A DNA stretch of 42,366 nucleotides. Source: Candidatus Contendobacter odensis Run_B_J11. GTDB taxonomy: Bacteria > Pseudomonadota > Gammaproteobacteria > Competibacterales > Competibacteraceae. The stretch is from NCBI RefSeq assembly GCF_000531125.1, contig NZ_CBTK010000071.1:1-42366 (forward strand), written 5' to 3'. Positions 1-8,405 of this stretch are shown one piece after another (positions within the stretch are counted from its first letter, which is position 1; every line of letters begins with the position of its first letter). The notes under the pieces are model-generated. The model was given only the letters and a program-made list of their open reading frames with translations. It was not told the DNA's origin and did not search any database. Position numbers and translations under genes: made by a program.

Positions 1-537
1 GGTCGCAGGGCGAGCGTGCAGACCGTTGGGATAATCCATGATCCAGGTGACTTCGGCATCCGCCGGCCAGGCCGGCGCGGCGGGCGCTTCCAGGGCGGGA
101 GCCGGTTCCGCCGCATCGCCCAAGGCGGCGATCAGCACCAGCGGATTTTCGGCATGAAACAGGACATCCAACGCTTCGGGCTGTTGCATCAGCCGGGTCA
201 GCCGGCGCAGCACGGCGATGTGTTCATCAGACTGGGCGGCGATAGCCACCACCAGATGCGCTTTCTGACCCTCGTTCCATTCGATCCCGTCGCGTAATTG
301 CAGAATGGCGACGCCGGTGTGATGGATCAGATGGCGATCCTCGATCATCCCGTGCGGAATCGCCACTCCGCTGCCGAGAAAGGTGTTCGCCACCTGCTCG
401 CGTTGGCGCAGGCTGTCAATGTAGCCGGGATCAATGTAACCGGCGTCGGCGAGCATCTGCCCGGCGAGGCGGATCGCTTCGTCCTTGTTGTCGGCGCGCA
501 CATCCAGCCGGATGCAGGATTTAGTAATCGTTTTCAT
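1..537 (-). CDS. fruB: PTS fructose-specific EIIA-HPr protein, 5' part (runs off window)
   Basis: Cytoplasmic phosphoryl carrier of the fructose phosphotransferase system, passing phosphate from PEP to the fructose permease. The 179 visible codons begin with an EIIA domain of the mannitol/fructose type (about residues 1-145) containing the phospho-histidine motif GSGVAIPHGM (His62). A linker rich in Ala and Pro follows, then the start of an HPr domain with its active-site histidine in LHARPAT (His174), exactly at the window edge. The ATG at 537 is preceded by a strong GGAGG. In E. coli FruB the order is IIA-HPr, while many other proteobacteria continue into an Enzyme I domain; which applies here cannot be seen. 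A LacI-family operator lies just upstream. Confidence 0.88.
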   Translation of the reverse strand, partial: MKTITKSCIRLDVRADNKDEAIRLAGQMLADAGYIDPGYIDSLRQREQVANTFLGSGVAIPHGMIEDRHLIHHTGVAILQLRDGIEWNEGQKAHLVVAIAAQSDEHIAVLRRLTRLMQQPEALDVLFHAENPLVLIAALGDAAEPAPALEAPAAPAWPADAEVTWIMDYPNGLHARPAT

Positions 538-579
538 ATTTATCCTCCAACTGTTTTTTTAAATTCTAACGATTTTATT

Positions 580-593
580 TGTAATCGTTTACA
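580..593. promoter_or_regulatory. LacI-family (FruR/Cra-like) operator upstream of fruB
   Basis: The 14-mer TGTAATCGTTTACA is a near-perfect palindrome with a central CG step, the hallmark of LacI/GalR-family operators. It sits 43 bases upstream of the fruB ATG, and a partial second copy (TAACGATTTTA) lies at 568-578, between it and the gene. Assignment to a FruR/Cra-type fructose repressor is inferred from the neighbour; the regulator gene is not in the window. Confidence 0.55.
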
Positions 594-781
594 TTTCTGG
601 TGTCAAGCGAAAATTTTGGATGCTGATGGGTGTTTGTGATGGATGAAAGGGTGATGCGGATCGTGTCGAGTGAGCATGGCGGAAAATTATGATTTGAATA
701 GTCGTCATGTTACGATCAATCGTTAGCAACCAATTGTAAGTAAAAGTAGTTTTTCAAGACTGCTTCTAAAAGGAGTCCATT

Positions 782-1234
782 GTGTCGAGCTATTCCATTG
801 GCCTGATCTGGCAGCGCGCAACGCCGGATTTCGACGTAAAAACCTTTAATCGCGACCATGTTTGGCATCTGGCTGGCGGACAGGCCGTGCAAGGATCGGC
901 AGCGCCGGAATATGCCGGCGACGCAAACATGAGCAATCCTGAAGAAGCGTTACTGGCGGCGCTGTCCAGTTGTCACATGCTGACCTTTCTGTCCATTGCC
1001 GCACTCAAGAGACTGGTCGTAGATCGCTACGAAGATGATCCGGTCGCCGAACTCGGCAAGAACGAGAACGGCAAGATGATGGTGGCGCGAATGGTTCTGC
1101 GACCCAAAGTAACTTTTGGCAGTGCCACGATTCCTGACGCCAACGCAGTACGAGAACTGCACCGTAAGGCCAAGGAGAACTGCTTTATCGGCAATTCCCT
1201 GTTGAGCCAACTGGTTCTGGAACCGCGTTTCTGA
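782..1234 (+). CDS. OsmC/Ohr-family peroxiredoxin-like protein
   Basis: A 150-residue protein of the OsmC family, thiol-dependent enzymes that reduce organic hydroperoxides in the cytoplasm. Both family cysteines are visible: Cys64 in LSSCHMLTFL and Cys134 in KENCFIGNS, with the typical N-P-E-E-A-L-L-A-A run just before the first. The start is GTG, chosen because AGGAG lies at 771-775 with proper spacing and no ATG fits. It stands alone between fruB (divergent) and an L,D-transpeptidase gene. The SSCHMLTFL form resembles the OsmC/YhfA-like branch more than Ohr; the exact substrate cannot be read from sequence. Confidence 0.85.
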   Translation: MSSYSIGLIWQRATPDFDVKTFNRDHVWHLAGGQAVQGSAAPEYAGDANMSNPEEALLAALSSCHMLTFLSIAALKRLVVDRYEDDPVAELGKNENGKMMVARMVLRPKVTFGSATIPDANAVRELHRKAKENCFIGNSLLSQLVLEPRF

Positions 1235-1357
1235 CGGCAGGCAGGCACGGGCAGGAGTAAGATCATTCCGGGGAAAGGTTCTGAATCTTGCATCACTGCC
1301 CTGTCTGCCCTATAACTCCATGCCCGATGAGTAGCGGCGAGAGGTGAAAAGATCGGT

Positions 1358-1969
1358 ATGCGGACATTTGGCGAGCGGGTGGTTCTTCTCGGTATTCTGG
1401 CGTGGCTAAGCAGCGGCTGCGCCCCGAATAACCTCCAGGAACCGGTACAGTCGCCGTTGGCAACGAATCGAACGGCAGTGCCGGACGGCTCCTGGCTGCT
1501 GGTGGACACCAAGGCGGACACGCTGAGCATCATGCAGGGTAATCGCCCGGTCGAAGTGTTCCGCAAAATCGCCTTGGGTAGCAGCGGTGCGGGTGTCAAA
1601 TTCAAACGCGGTGATAACAAAACTCCGACCGGCGTATTTCGGGTGGGTTGGGTCAACGACAATAGTCGGTTCAAAACCTTTATCGGTCTCGATTACCCCA
1701 ATCCTGATTACGCGGAGCAGGCGTTGCGCGAGCATCGGATTGACCGGGTGACCTACGAACGCATCCAGACCGCCTGGGCCAGCGGTCATACCCCACCGCA
1801 GGACACGCCGTTGGGTGGGCAGATTGGCATCCATGGCGTAGGCGCAGGCAACCCGCAGGTACACAGTGCTGGTATCAATTGGACCAGTGGTTGTGTGGCA
1901 CTGGATAATCGGCAGATTGACGTACTCAGACCTTGGGTAAAAAAGGGGATGCGGGTCGAAATTCGCTAG
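1358..1969 (+). CDS. L,D-transpeptidase (YkuD domain), putative lipoprotein
   Basis: A 203-residue protein with an N-terminal lipoprotein signal (hydrophobic stretch followed by LSSGC, Cys21), so it is probably anchored in the outer membrane facing the periplasm. The C-terminal half is a YkuD domain with the catalytic signature spread over His159 (GIHGVG) and Cys179 (SGCVAL). Such enzymes form 3-3 cross-links in peptidoglycan or attach lipoproteins to it. The ATG follows GAGAGGTGA. It is followed by the small Lpp-like gene, and a second YkuD gene lies convergent beyond that. Which reaction this copy performs is not decidable from sequence. Confidence 0.85.
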   Translation: MRTFGERVVLLGILAWLSSGCAPNNLQEPVQSPLATNRTAVPDGSWLLVDTKADTLSIMQGNRPVEVFRKIALGSSGAGVKFKRGDNKTPTGVFRVGWVNDNSRFKTFIGLDYPNPDYAEQALREHRIDRVTYERIQTAWASGHTPPQDTPLGGQIGIHGVGAGNPQVHSAGINWTSGCVALDNRQIDVLRPWVKKGMRVEIR

Positions 1970-2111
1970 GTTGGATAATTATGGAATTGTCTGCACGCCC
2001 GAATTTGGTTATATTAAGCTATTGTTGTGTTGTGGCAACTCGGTTGTGCTTTGACAACATCGCTGTCTAGCACCTTTTTTCGTTCGATTTAGATTAATTC
2101 AGGAGTTGAAG

Positions 2112-2354
2112 ATGTCCCTCAAAACTGTAACCAAACTTTCCGCGCTGGCCCTGATTGCCGGGTTGACTGTGGGCTGCGCCAGTACCAGCGATCTGGCGGC
2201 GGTGCAGAAGGATGCCAACGAAGCGAAGGGTATGGCTCGTAACGCGATGGATACTGCTAACACTGCGCTGTCCACGGCTAACGAAGCCAAGTCCGTAAGC
2301 ATGGCGACTGAAGAGAAGATCAATCGCATGTTCAAGAAGTCGATGTTCAAATAA
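2112..2354 (+). CDS. Small Lpp/OprI-like alanine-zipper lipoprotein
   Basis: An 80-residue lipoprotein: basic N-terminus, hydrophobic segment, lipobox LTVGC (Cys22), then a short helix rich in Ala, Asn and Glu (repeats such as ANEAK and NTALSTANEAK) ending in Phe-Lys. The design matches Braun's lipoprotein (Lpp) and OprI, which trimerise as coiled coils and tether the outer membrane to peptidoglycan through the C-terminal lysine. The ATG at 2112 is preferred over an upstream TTG at 2106 because AGGAG (2101-2105) is spaced correctly for it. A TTGACA at 2051-2056 could be a -35 box, but no convincing -10 follows. It is flanked on both sides by L,D-transpeptidase genes, the enzyme class that joins Lpp to the cell wall. 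Confidence 0.75.
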   Translation: MSLKTVTKLSALALIAGLTVGCASTSDLAAVQKDANEAKGMARNAMDTANTALSTANEAKSVSMATEEKINRMFKKSMFK

Positions 2355-2390
2355 TCCAACTGGATCTGTCGAACGCTTGACAGTAGTATA

Positions 2391-2424
2391 AAAAAACCCC
2401 GCGACATATATCGCGGGGTTTTTT
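2391..2424. terminator. Bidirectional rho-independent terminator
   Basis: Perfect stem: AAAAAACCCCGCGA (2391-2404) pairs with TCGCGGGGTTTTTT (2411-2424) around the loop CATATA. The A-tract and T-tract make it usable in both directions, ending the Lpp-like gene on the plus strand and the convergent L,D-transpeptidase gene on the minus strand. Confidence 0.93.
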
Positions 2425-2433
2425 ATTGTCTGG

Positions 2434-3720
2434 CTATAACCGATTGATGGGTGGAGGTTCCATCGGTGCATAACCGGTGGATGGCCGAACCGGTGGAGCG
2501 GCGGGCCTGGAGTAGGGTGTCGGGTTAATCGGATCTGGCCGATACGCCGGTGGTACTGCTCTGGGAGCCTCTACCGGGTAGGAATAGGGCGGCGGCGGTG
2601 GGTAGCTCGCCGCCGGATTGCCGTAGGGCGTGGCGTATCCAGGCGGGTTGGCTGGAGCCGGACGGTAAGCGGGCGGGGACGGATTGTGATAGGCAGGGGG
2701 CGGAGCGGGGATCGGCGTTCGGTTGGCGACCGGGGCGCCAAGCGAGGAATCTGCGGGTCGTGCCCTATCCACCGGTTCAGTAGGATCTGGCCCCGGCTCG
2801 GCGTTAATCGCTACTGGAATACCACTAACCTGTTCCACCGCCACTTCCAGCGCTGCTTGATCTACACCGGGCATATCCGGGCCGGTCTTGGCGATCACCG
2901 CCTGCCGGGCCTGTTCCAGAGAGACCTTGAGCGGTAAATTGTCTTCTTCCAGCGGTTCATGCGATTCGACCATTAACACGCCATTCAGTCGACCGACTTT
3001 CACCGGCTGGTCAATCAGGCGCACCGGTGTGCCGACCGGCACCATGCTGAACAGTCGTTCAATGTCTTCCGGGTACATGCGCACGCAGCCATGCGTCACC
3101 CGCATCCCGATGCCGTAAGGTTTATTGGTGCCGTGGATCAGATAACCGGGCACGCCCAAGCGCATGGCGAAGCGCCCTAACGGATTATCCGGACCGCCGG
3201 GAATCACATCCGGCAGGATGTCGCCTTCAGCAGCGTGTTCAGCTTTGATCGAAGCCGGGGGCCGCCACGGCGGATCGATGTCCTTGGCGACGACCTTGGT
3301 CAAGCCTATTGGCGTATTCCAATCCATCCGGCCAATGCTCACTGGATAGGTGATTACCACCCGCTCTTCGCTGGGATTGGCTTTGGGGTAGTAATAAAGC
3401 CGCATTTCTGCAATGTTGAGGACGAGTCCTTCGCGTGGGGTGTCGGGAAGGATGTGGCGAGTCGGCAGCACGATGGGATTGCCTTCGCCCGGCGCCCAGC
3501 GATCCACGCCCGGATTGGCGTGAACAATTTCGTCATAACCCAAGCCATGACGGCGGGCAATATCAACCAGCGTGTCGTCCTTGGTGGCGTACATCACCTT
3601 AATCTGTCCGATCACGTCGCTGTCCGGGGGCGGCAGTGGATAAACCGTGGCGTGCGCGGCGCTGGTAGTCAGCCACCCCAGCAGTAGCCAATGGCAGCAT
3701 TTCAATGAGGGGTTCGGCAT
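2434..3720 (-). CDS. L,D-transpeptidase with LysM-like domain and proline-rich tail
   Basis: A 428-residue periplasmic enzyme of the ErfK/YbiS/YcfS/YnhG group. A signal peptide ends near AAHA (residue 24). A LysM-like segment for peptidoglycan binding covers about residues 43-87 (DDTLVDIARRHGLGYDEIV...NP). The YkuD catalytic domain runs over about 98-238 with His196 (LIHGTN) and Cys212 in THGCVRM. In E. coli this group includes the enzymes that attach Lpp to meso-diaminopimelate, and an Lpp-like gene lies convergent next door. The last ~125 residues are a low-complexity Pro/Tyr/Ala tail not needed for catalysis, possibly a wall-spanning extension. Its upstream region is shortened by the IS element ending at 3833. 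Confidence 0.9.
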   Translation of the reverse strand: MPNPSLKCCHWLLLGWLTTSAAHATVYPLPPPDSDVIGQIKVMYATKDDTLVDIARRHGLGYDEIVHANPGVDRWAPGEGNPIVLPTRHILPDTPREGLVLNIAEMRLYYYPKANPSEERVVITYPVSIGRMDWNTPIGLTKVVAKDIDPPWRPPASIKAEHAAEGDILPDVIPGGPDNPLGRFAMRLGVPGYLIHGTNKPYGIGMRVTHGCVRMYPEDIERLFSMVPVGTPVRLIDQPVKVGRLNGVLMVESHEPLEEDNLPLKVSLEQARQAVIAKTGPDMPGVDQAALEVAVEQVSGIPVAINAEPGPDPTEPVDRARPADSSLGAPVANRTPIPAPPPAYHNPSPPAYRPAPANPPGYATPYGNPAASYPPPPPYSYPVEAPRAVPPAYRPDPINPTPYSRPAAPPVRPSTGYAPMEPPPINRL

Positions 3721-3825
3721 GGGGTTGTCTCATCTCCAATTCAGTTGTCGGGGAAAAATGCTCAGGTTTTTCCCACAGTCCCGCGATAATACCAGAGCCG
3801 AACGGCCCTGGAGCCATAGGTAGAA

Positions 3826-3832
3826 GAGTTGC
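3826..3832. repeat. Putative target-site duplication, left copy (GAGTTGC)
   Basis: GAGTTGC here is repeated at 5031-5037, directly outside the right end of the IS4-like element. Seven bases is somewhat short for IS4-group duplications, so this is tentative. Confidence 0.45.
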
Positions 3833-5030
3833 CTCACCACCTATCAGTTTTGAATTAGGCTATCTGGCGAGTTTAACTGAGATCGCGAGGGGCTGATGGG
3901 AACGGTTCGGCAATTGGCGACGGAAATCGAACGGGGGTTGCGCGAAGCTCACCCGCAGCTGCGCAAAACCGTGGTGACGAAGGTGGCCTTGGCGGTGAGG
4001 GCGAGGCTCGAGGCGCAGACCCCGAATACGATGGAGCTGGCCCATCGGTTGCCACTCCCGACCGAACGCCAGGACCTGCGCGAGCCGTGGCTGCGGCGGT
4101 TGTTGAAGAATCCGTGGCGGTCGAGTGCGGAATGGCTGGAACCTTGGGCGCGCCAGGCCCTGGCGGGCCAGCACGGGCAACCGGTGGTTCTCAGTAGGGA
4201 CCCAACCGATTGGGGAGACCGCTTTGCGATCTTGATGGTCAGCCTCGGGGTGGGCGATCGGGCCTGACCGCTGGCGTGGGCGGTGGAAGCCGGCCCGGCC
4301 CATCGGGGATTTGACGCCCAGCAGATCCTGTTCGAGCGGGTTCGGGACGGGCTACCGGCCGCCATCGCGATGCTGCGGTTGGCCGATCGCTTCTATCCGT
4401 CGGTGGACGGATTCGAGTGGCTGCCCGCGCAGCCGAATGGGCATTACCGGTTGCGGTTGAAAGGGAATCTGATCGTCGATCCGGGCGTTGGCGATCGGAC
4501 CTCCGCCGGTGAACTCGCTGCGGGCCATGCCGAGCGGTCTCTGCGGGATGTCCGGTTGTTCAACCCCGGCGTACCGACGAACCTGGGGATTCTGCAAGAG
4601 CCGGGGCACCCCGAACCCTGGATCATCGCCCTGAATGACCCGCCGAATCGGGCGACGGTTCGCGATTACGGCAGCCGCTGGGGTATCGAGCCGATGTTCT
4701 CGGACTTTAAGAGTCGCGGTTTTCAACTCGAAGCCACGCAATGGCGTGCCCCGGATCGGCTGGATCGGCTGCGGGTGATCATGGCCTTGGCGATGCACGG
4801 GTGCGTGCGCGTCGGGCCAGAGGAGGCTCGCGAGCCTCCGACGTCATTGGAAAAAAAACTCAAGCGCAGACCGATCCGAACCCTTGGACCTTTACCCAAC
4901 TCGCCCGCAGTGCCGTCTCGTGGTTCAAGCGCGGTCTGCGCGCGCTCCAGCGGCGGCTTCAGATGCAACAACCTTTGCCGCCTTTCTATCGCGTCTGCCC
5001 CGTGATGAGGAACTGATAGGTGGTAAGGAG
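3833..5030 (+). mobile_element. IS4-like insertion sequence, degenerate
   Basis: The element is bounded by a perfect 14-bp inverted repeat, ACCACCTATCAGTT at 3836-3849 and its reverse complement at 5011-5024. The outermost CTC may match on both sides, with a 3-base length difference. Outside it, GAGTTGC occurs at 3826-3832 and again at 5031-5037, a likely 7-bp target duplication. The exact ends are uncertain by a few bases. The cargo is a single broken transposase gene. It landed between the L,D-transpeptidase gene and hoxF, close to both 5' ends. Confidence 0.72.
3896..5016 (+). pseudogene. IS4-family transposase, broken by a stop codon and a frameshift
   Basis: Remnant of a DDE transposase of the IS4 group. 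The opening frame (from ATG 3896) runs to a TGA at 4265-4267 after GVGDRA, and the same frame continues straight on (PLAWAVEAGPAHRGF), so the stop is an internal nonsense change. The DDE residues are probably the Asp in DPTDWGDRF, the Asp in LADRFYPS and the Glu in RWGIEPMFSDFK, which also shows the YREK signature (Y..R...E......K). In a run of eight A at 4851-4858 the frame shifts by -1, and the C-terminus (KTQAQTDPNPWTF to RVCPVMRN) is read in the new frame, ending at 5016. With both defects no full transposase should be made. Confidence 0.85.
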
Positions 5031-5243
5031 GAGTTGCTTACGATTGGATTCATGCAAGACCCGCCATGTTCCGAACAAGGCCCGGAAATTGCGCTCAATC
5101 CCCGTAAAAACAAAACGAATACCAAAAAATTGGCATAAACTACGTTTGGATATGACCTTGATTGAACGGCCTTCCAGATTGAAGCATCACGCTTTCCGCG
5201 CCCTGAATCCAGCGGGTTGGCGGATGAATAACAGAGGTGGTCC

Positions 5244-7127
5244 ATGGCGGAATCCAGTACGCTGGCCCAGACGATCCACGACATCGTCCAGCGCCACAAC
5301 AGTGTGCCAACCCGGCTGCTGCAAATCCTGCGCGAGGTGCAGGATAGCCTGACTTGGCTATCCCCTGAAGCCATAGAGCGAGTGGCCGATGAAATTGGTC
5401 TTTCGCCGGACAAGGTGCAGCGGGTCGCCGAATTCTATTCTTTTCTCTATACCGCACCACGCGGTTCTTACGACATCCTGTTCAGTGACAATATCACCGA
5501 CCGGATGCTGGGCAATCGCCGGTTGCTGCGCTATCTCTGTGACCTGCTGGGGGTTGGAATTGGTCAGACTCGCGCTGATAACCGGGTCAGCATCGGGGTT
5601 ACCTCCTGTACCGGCCTGTGCGATCAGGGTCCCGCTGCGCTGGTCAACGGCTATGCATTGCCCCGCCTTGATAAGCCGCGCCTGGATCGGATCGCGGAAC
5701 TGATCAACAGCCAAACGCCACTTTCGGAATGGCCGCAGGATTTTTTTGAAGTAACCAGCAATATTCGCCGCGCTGATATTCTGCTGGGCCGGCATTTTGC
5801 CGACGGCGCAGCCTTACGGGCGGTATTGAAGCGTGGTTCGCAGGCGATTTTGGAGGAGCTGATCAAATCCGGCTTGCGCGGCCAAGGTGGTGCCGGTTAC
5901 AAGCTGGCCCTGAAATGGATTTCCTGCCACGACGCGCCCGGCGAGGTGAAATATGTGGTCTGCAACGCCGACGAGGGCGAGCCGGGTACCTTCAAGGACC
6001 GGGTGTTAATGCAGGAATACGCCGATCTGGTGTTCGAGGGCATGACCCTGTGTGGCCGGGTAATCGGCGCCCGCCAGGGGTTCGTCTATCTGCGCGGTGA
6101 GTATCGCTACCTGCTGGATTCGCTCAAGGCCACTTTGCAACGGCGGCGCGAGATCGGGTTGTTGGGCCAGAGCATTCTGGGCGAGTCAGGCTTCGATTTC
6201 GACATTGACATCCACCTCGGCGCCGGCGCCTATGTCTGCGGCGAGGAATCGGCGCTGATCGAATCGCTGGAGGGCAAGCACGGGGTGCCGCGCATTCGCC
6301 CGCCGTTTCCGACCACGCATGGCTATCTCAACAAACCCACCGTGGTTAACAACGTCGAAACCTTCGCCGTCACTGCCAAGATCGCCACTGAAGGCGGCGC
6401 CTGGTTCGCCAGTCGCGGCACTGCTGAATCCAAGGGCACCAAGCTGCTGAGTGTGAGCGGCGACTGCGAGCGACCTGGCATCTACGAGTATCCCTTCGGT
6501 GTCACCGTGCGGCGGGTGCTGGAGGATTGCGGCGCGCGGGATGCGCAGGGCATCCAGATGGCGGGCCCGGCCGGGCATACCATTTCCCCCAAACAGTACG
6601 ACCGGCGCATCTGCTTCGATGATCTGGCGACTGGCGGTTCATTTATGGTGTTCGCCAAGCACCGCGACATTCTCGACGGGATGCGCAACTTCGCTCATTT
6701 CTTCGTCCATGAAAGCTGCGGGTTCTGCACTCCCTGCCGAGTGGGTACTTCACTGATGCGCGATCTGGTGGACAAGGTGCATACCGGCCATGGTGCCCGC
6801 GCCGATCTCGACGAGATGCGCCGGCTGGGCCGGATCATGAAGGCGGCCAGCCATTGCGGCCTCGGCCAGACTGCACCTAATTCAGTACTGGACAGTCTGG
6901 ATCAATTCCCGGAAGCCTGGGAACGGCGATTGCGTTCGACGAGCTATGAACCGGCCTTCGATCTGGATGCGGCGTTGAGTGAAGCCCGGCGCTTGAGTGG
7001 GCGGGATGATCCGGGTGCGCATTTGCCCGATGAACAGAGCGATCTGGTGCGCTTGGCCAAACTACTGGCGGATCAGGACGCGCCGATGTCCGATGATGAG
7101 CGGAACTTGCTGGGAGCACTACCATGA
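5244..7127 (+). CDS. hoxF: NAD-reducing hydrogenase diaphorase subunit HoxF
   Basis: A 627-residue flavin subunit of a soluble bidirectional [NiFe] hydrogenase (group 3d type), passing electrons between NAD(H) and the hydrogenase module. The N-terminal ~160 residues resemble NuoE, but only one Cys pair (Cys122, Cys126 in SCTGLC) of the usual four ligands remains, as expected for HoxF-type fusions. The rest is NuoF-like: FMN/NAD-binding GLRGQGGAGY (210-219), NADEGEPGTF (241-250) and GAGAYVCGEES (327-337), then a [4Fe-4S] site at Cys492, Cys495, Cys498 and Cys538. The ATG is preceded by AGAGGTGG. It is the first gene of the hoxFUYHW operon and its stop overlaps the hoxU start (ATGA). Confidence 0.95.
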   Translation: MAESSTLAQTIHDIVQRHNSVPTRLLQILREVQDSLTWLSPEAIERVADEIGLSPDKVQRVAEFYSFLYTAPRGSYDILFSDNITDRMLGNRRLLRYLCDLLGVGIGQTRADNRVSIGVTSCTGLCDQGPAALVNGYALPRLDKPRLDRIAELINSQTPLSEWPQDFFEVTSNIRRADILLGRHFADGAALRAVLKRGSQAILEELIKSGLRGQGGAGYKLALKWISCHDAPGEVKYVVCNADEGEPGTFKDRVLMQEYADLVFEGMTLCGRVIGARQGFVYLRGEYRYLLDSLKATLQRRREIGLLGQSILGESGFDFDIDIHLGAGAYVCGEESALIESLEGKHGVPRIRPPFPTTHGYLNKPTVVNNVETFAVTAKIATEGGAWFASRGTAESKGTKLLSVSGDCERPGIYEYPFGVTVRRVLEDCGARDAQGIQMAGPAGHTISPKQYDRRICFDDLATGGSFMVFAKHRDILDGMRNFAHFFVHESCGFCTPCRVGTSLMRDLVDKVHTGHGARADLDEMRRLGRIMKAASHCGLGQTAPNSVLDSLDQFPEAWERRLRSTSYEPAFDLDAALSEARRLSGRDDPGAHLPDEQSDLVRLAKLLADQDAPMSDDERNLLGALP

Positions 7128-7864
7128 GCGGGGAGCCGAGTTTCACCCTGGATGATCAGCCGGTTCCGTTTCAGGACGGCCAGACCATTATGGAGGCGGC
7201 GCGGGTCGCCGGCGTCTACATTCCGCATTTGTGCTTCAACCCGGACTTCGCCCCACACGGCAGTTGCCGGGTGTGTCTGGTCAAGGTTAATGGCCGCCCC
7301 CAAGCCGCCTGCACCACGCCGGCGGTCGCCGGTCAGGTGGTGCAGAGCGAGATTGAGGAGCTACAGGAAATCCGCCGGGGCATCCTGGAAATGATGTTTG
7401 TCGAGGGCAACCACATCTGCCCGGCCTGCGAGAAAAGCGGCGCCTGTCAGTTGCAGGCGGTGGCCTATTACGTCGGGATGCTGGCGCCGCGCTTCACTTA
7501 CTTTTACCCGCAGCGTACCTTGGATGCTTCACACCCGGATGCGGTCATTGACTTCAACCGCTGCATTCTCTGCGAGCTGTGCGTCCGGGCCAGTCGCGAT
7601 ATTGACGGCAAAAACGTGTTCGCGGTACAGAATCGGGGCCTCAAAGCCCATCTGGTGATCAATACTCCGTCCGGCAAGCTGGGCGCGACTACTTTCAGCA
7701 TCACCGACAAGGCCGCTCAGGTCTGTCCGACCGGGGCGATTCTGATCAAGAACCGGGGTTATGAAACGCCAATTGGCCGGCGGCTGTACGACCGGCAGCC
7801 CGTCAATGTGGTAGGCGATGTAGCGCAAGTGCCGGAAAGCGAAGGAGGACGTCGCCATGAGTAA
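7124..7864 (+). CDS. hoxU: NAD-reducing hydrogenase diaphorase subunit HoxU
   Basis: A 246-residue electron-transfer subunit related to the N-terminus of NuoG. Ligand sets are visible in order: a [2Fe-2S] site with Cys37, Cys48, Cys51 and Cys63; a His-ligated [4Fe-4S] site with His97, Cys99, Cys102 and Cys108; and a further cubane site with Cys147, Cys150, Cys153 and Cys201 (CPTG). It wires HoxF to the HoxYH hydrogenase dimer. Its ATG overlaps the hoxF stop by four bases, and its end overlaps hoxY by eight, indicating translational coupling. Confidence 0.95.
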   Translation: MSGEPSFTLDDQPVPFQDGQTIMEAARVAGVYIPHLCFNPDFAPHGSCRVCLVKVNGRPQAACTTPAVAGQVVQSEIEELQEIRRGILEMMFVEGNHICPACEKSGACQLQAVAYYVGMLAPRFTYFYPQRTLDASHPDAVIDFNRCILCELCVRASRDIDGKNVFAVQNRGLKAHLVINTPSGKLGATTFSITDKAAQVCPTGAILIKNRGYETPIGRRLYDRQPVNVVGDVAQVPESEGGRRHE

Positions 7865-8393
7865 ACTGAAAGTTGCCACCTGTTCGCTGGCCGGGTGCTT
7901 CGGCTGCCACATGTCAATTTTGGATCTCGATGAGCGACTGTTCACCCTGGTTGATTTGGTGGAGTTCGACCGTAGTCCGATTACCGATGTCAAGCAGATT
8001 GGTTACTGCGATGTCGGCATCATCGAGGGCGGCGTCGCCAACGCCGAAAATGTCCATGTGCTGCGGGAATTTCGCGCCCATTGCAAGATTCTAATTTCAA
8101 TGGGCGCTTGTGCGATCACCGGCGGCGTTCCGGCGATGCGCAACCGCTTCACCCTCAAGGAATGTCTGGAGGAATCCTATATCAGCGGGGCCGGGCTGGT
8201 GGACGCGCAAATTCCCAATGATCCGGAAATTCCATTGCTACTCAGTCAGGTTCATCCGATCCATGAAGTGGTGAAAATTGACTACTTCCTGCCCGGTTGC
8301 CCACCGTCAGCGGATGCGATCTGGACCTTTCTGACCCAATTGCTGTCCGGTCAGCCGATTGCCCTGTCCTATACCCAGCTTCACTATGATTGA
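7857..8393 (+). CDS. hoxY: NAD-reducing hydrogenase small subunit HoxY
   Basis: A 178-residue small subunit of the cytoplasmic [NiFe] hydrogenase. It carries the proximal [4Fe-4S] cluster through Cys14 and Cys17 (AGCFGCHMS), Cys85 (MGACAITGG) and Cys148 (PGCPPSADAIW). There is no twin-arginine signal, so the enzyme stays in the cytoplasm, in line with its NAD(H) partners. The start overlaps the end of hoxU, preceded by GGAGG, and hoxH follows 12 bases downstream. Confidence 0.95.
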   Translation: MSKLKVATCSLAGCFGCHMSILDLDERLFTLVDLVEFDRSPITDVKQIGYCDVGIIEGGVANAENVHVLREFRAHCKILISMGACAITGGVPAMRNRFTLKECLEESYISGAGLVDAQIPNDPEIPLLLSQVHPIHEVVKIDYFLPGCPPSADAIWTFLTQLLSGQPIALSYTQLHYD

Positions 8394-8405
8394 ATGAGGC
8401 GAGCC

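Noticed and set aside
2051-2080. TTGACA upstream of the Lpp-like gene as a full promoter
   Set aside because: No acceptable -10 box at 15-19 bases downstream, so only the -35-like hexamer is noted.
5130-5156. Possible promoter before hoxF (TTGGCA ... TATGAC), also checked for a sigma-54 site
   Set aside because: The sigma-70 spacing is 15 bases with a poor -10, and the GG/GC spacing does not fit sigma-54; not strong enough to list.
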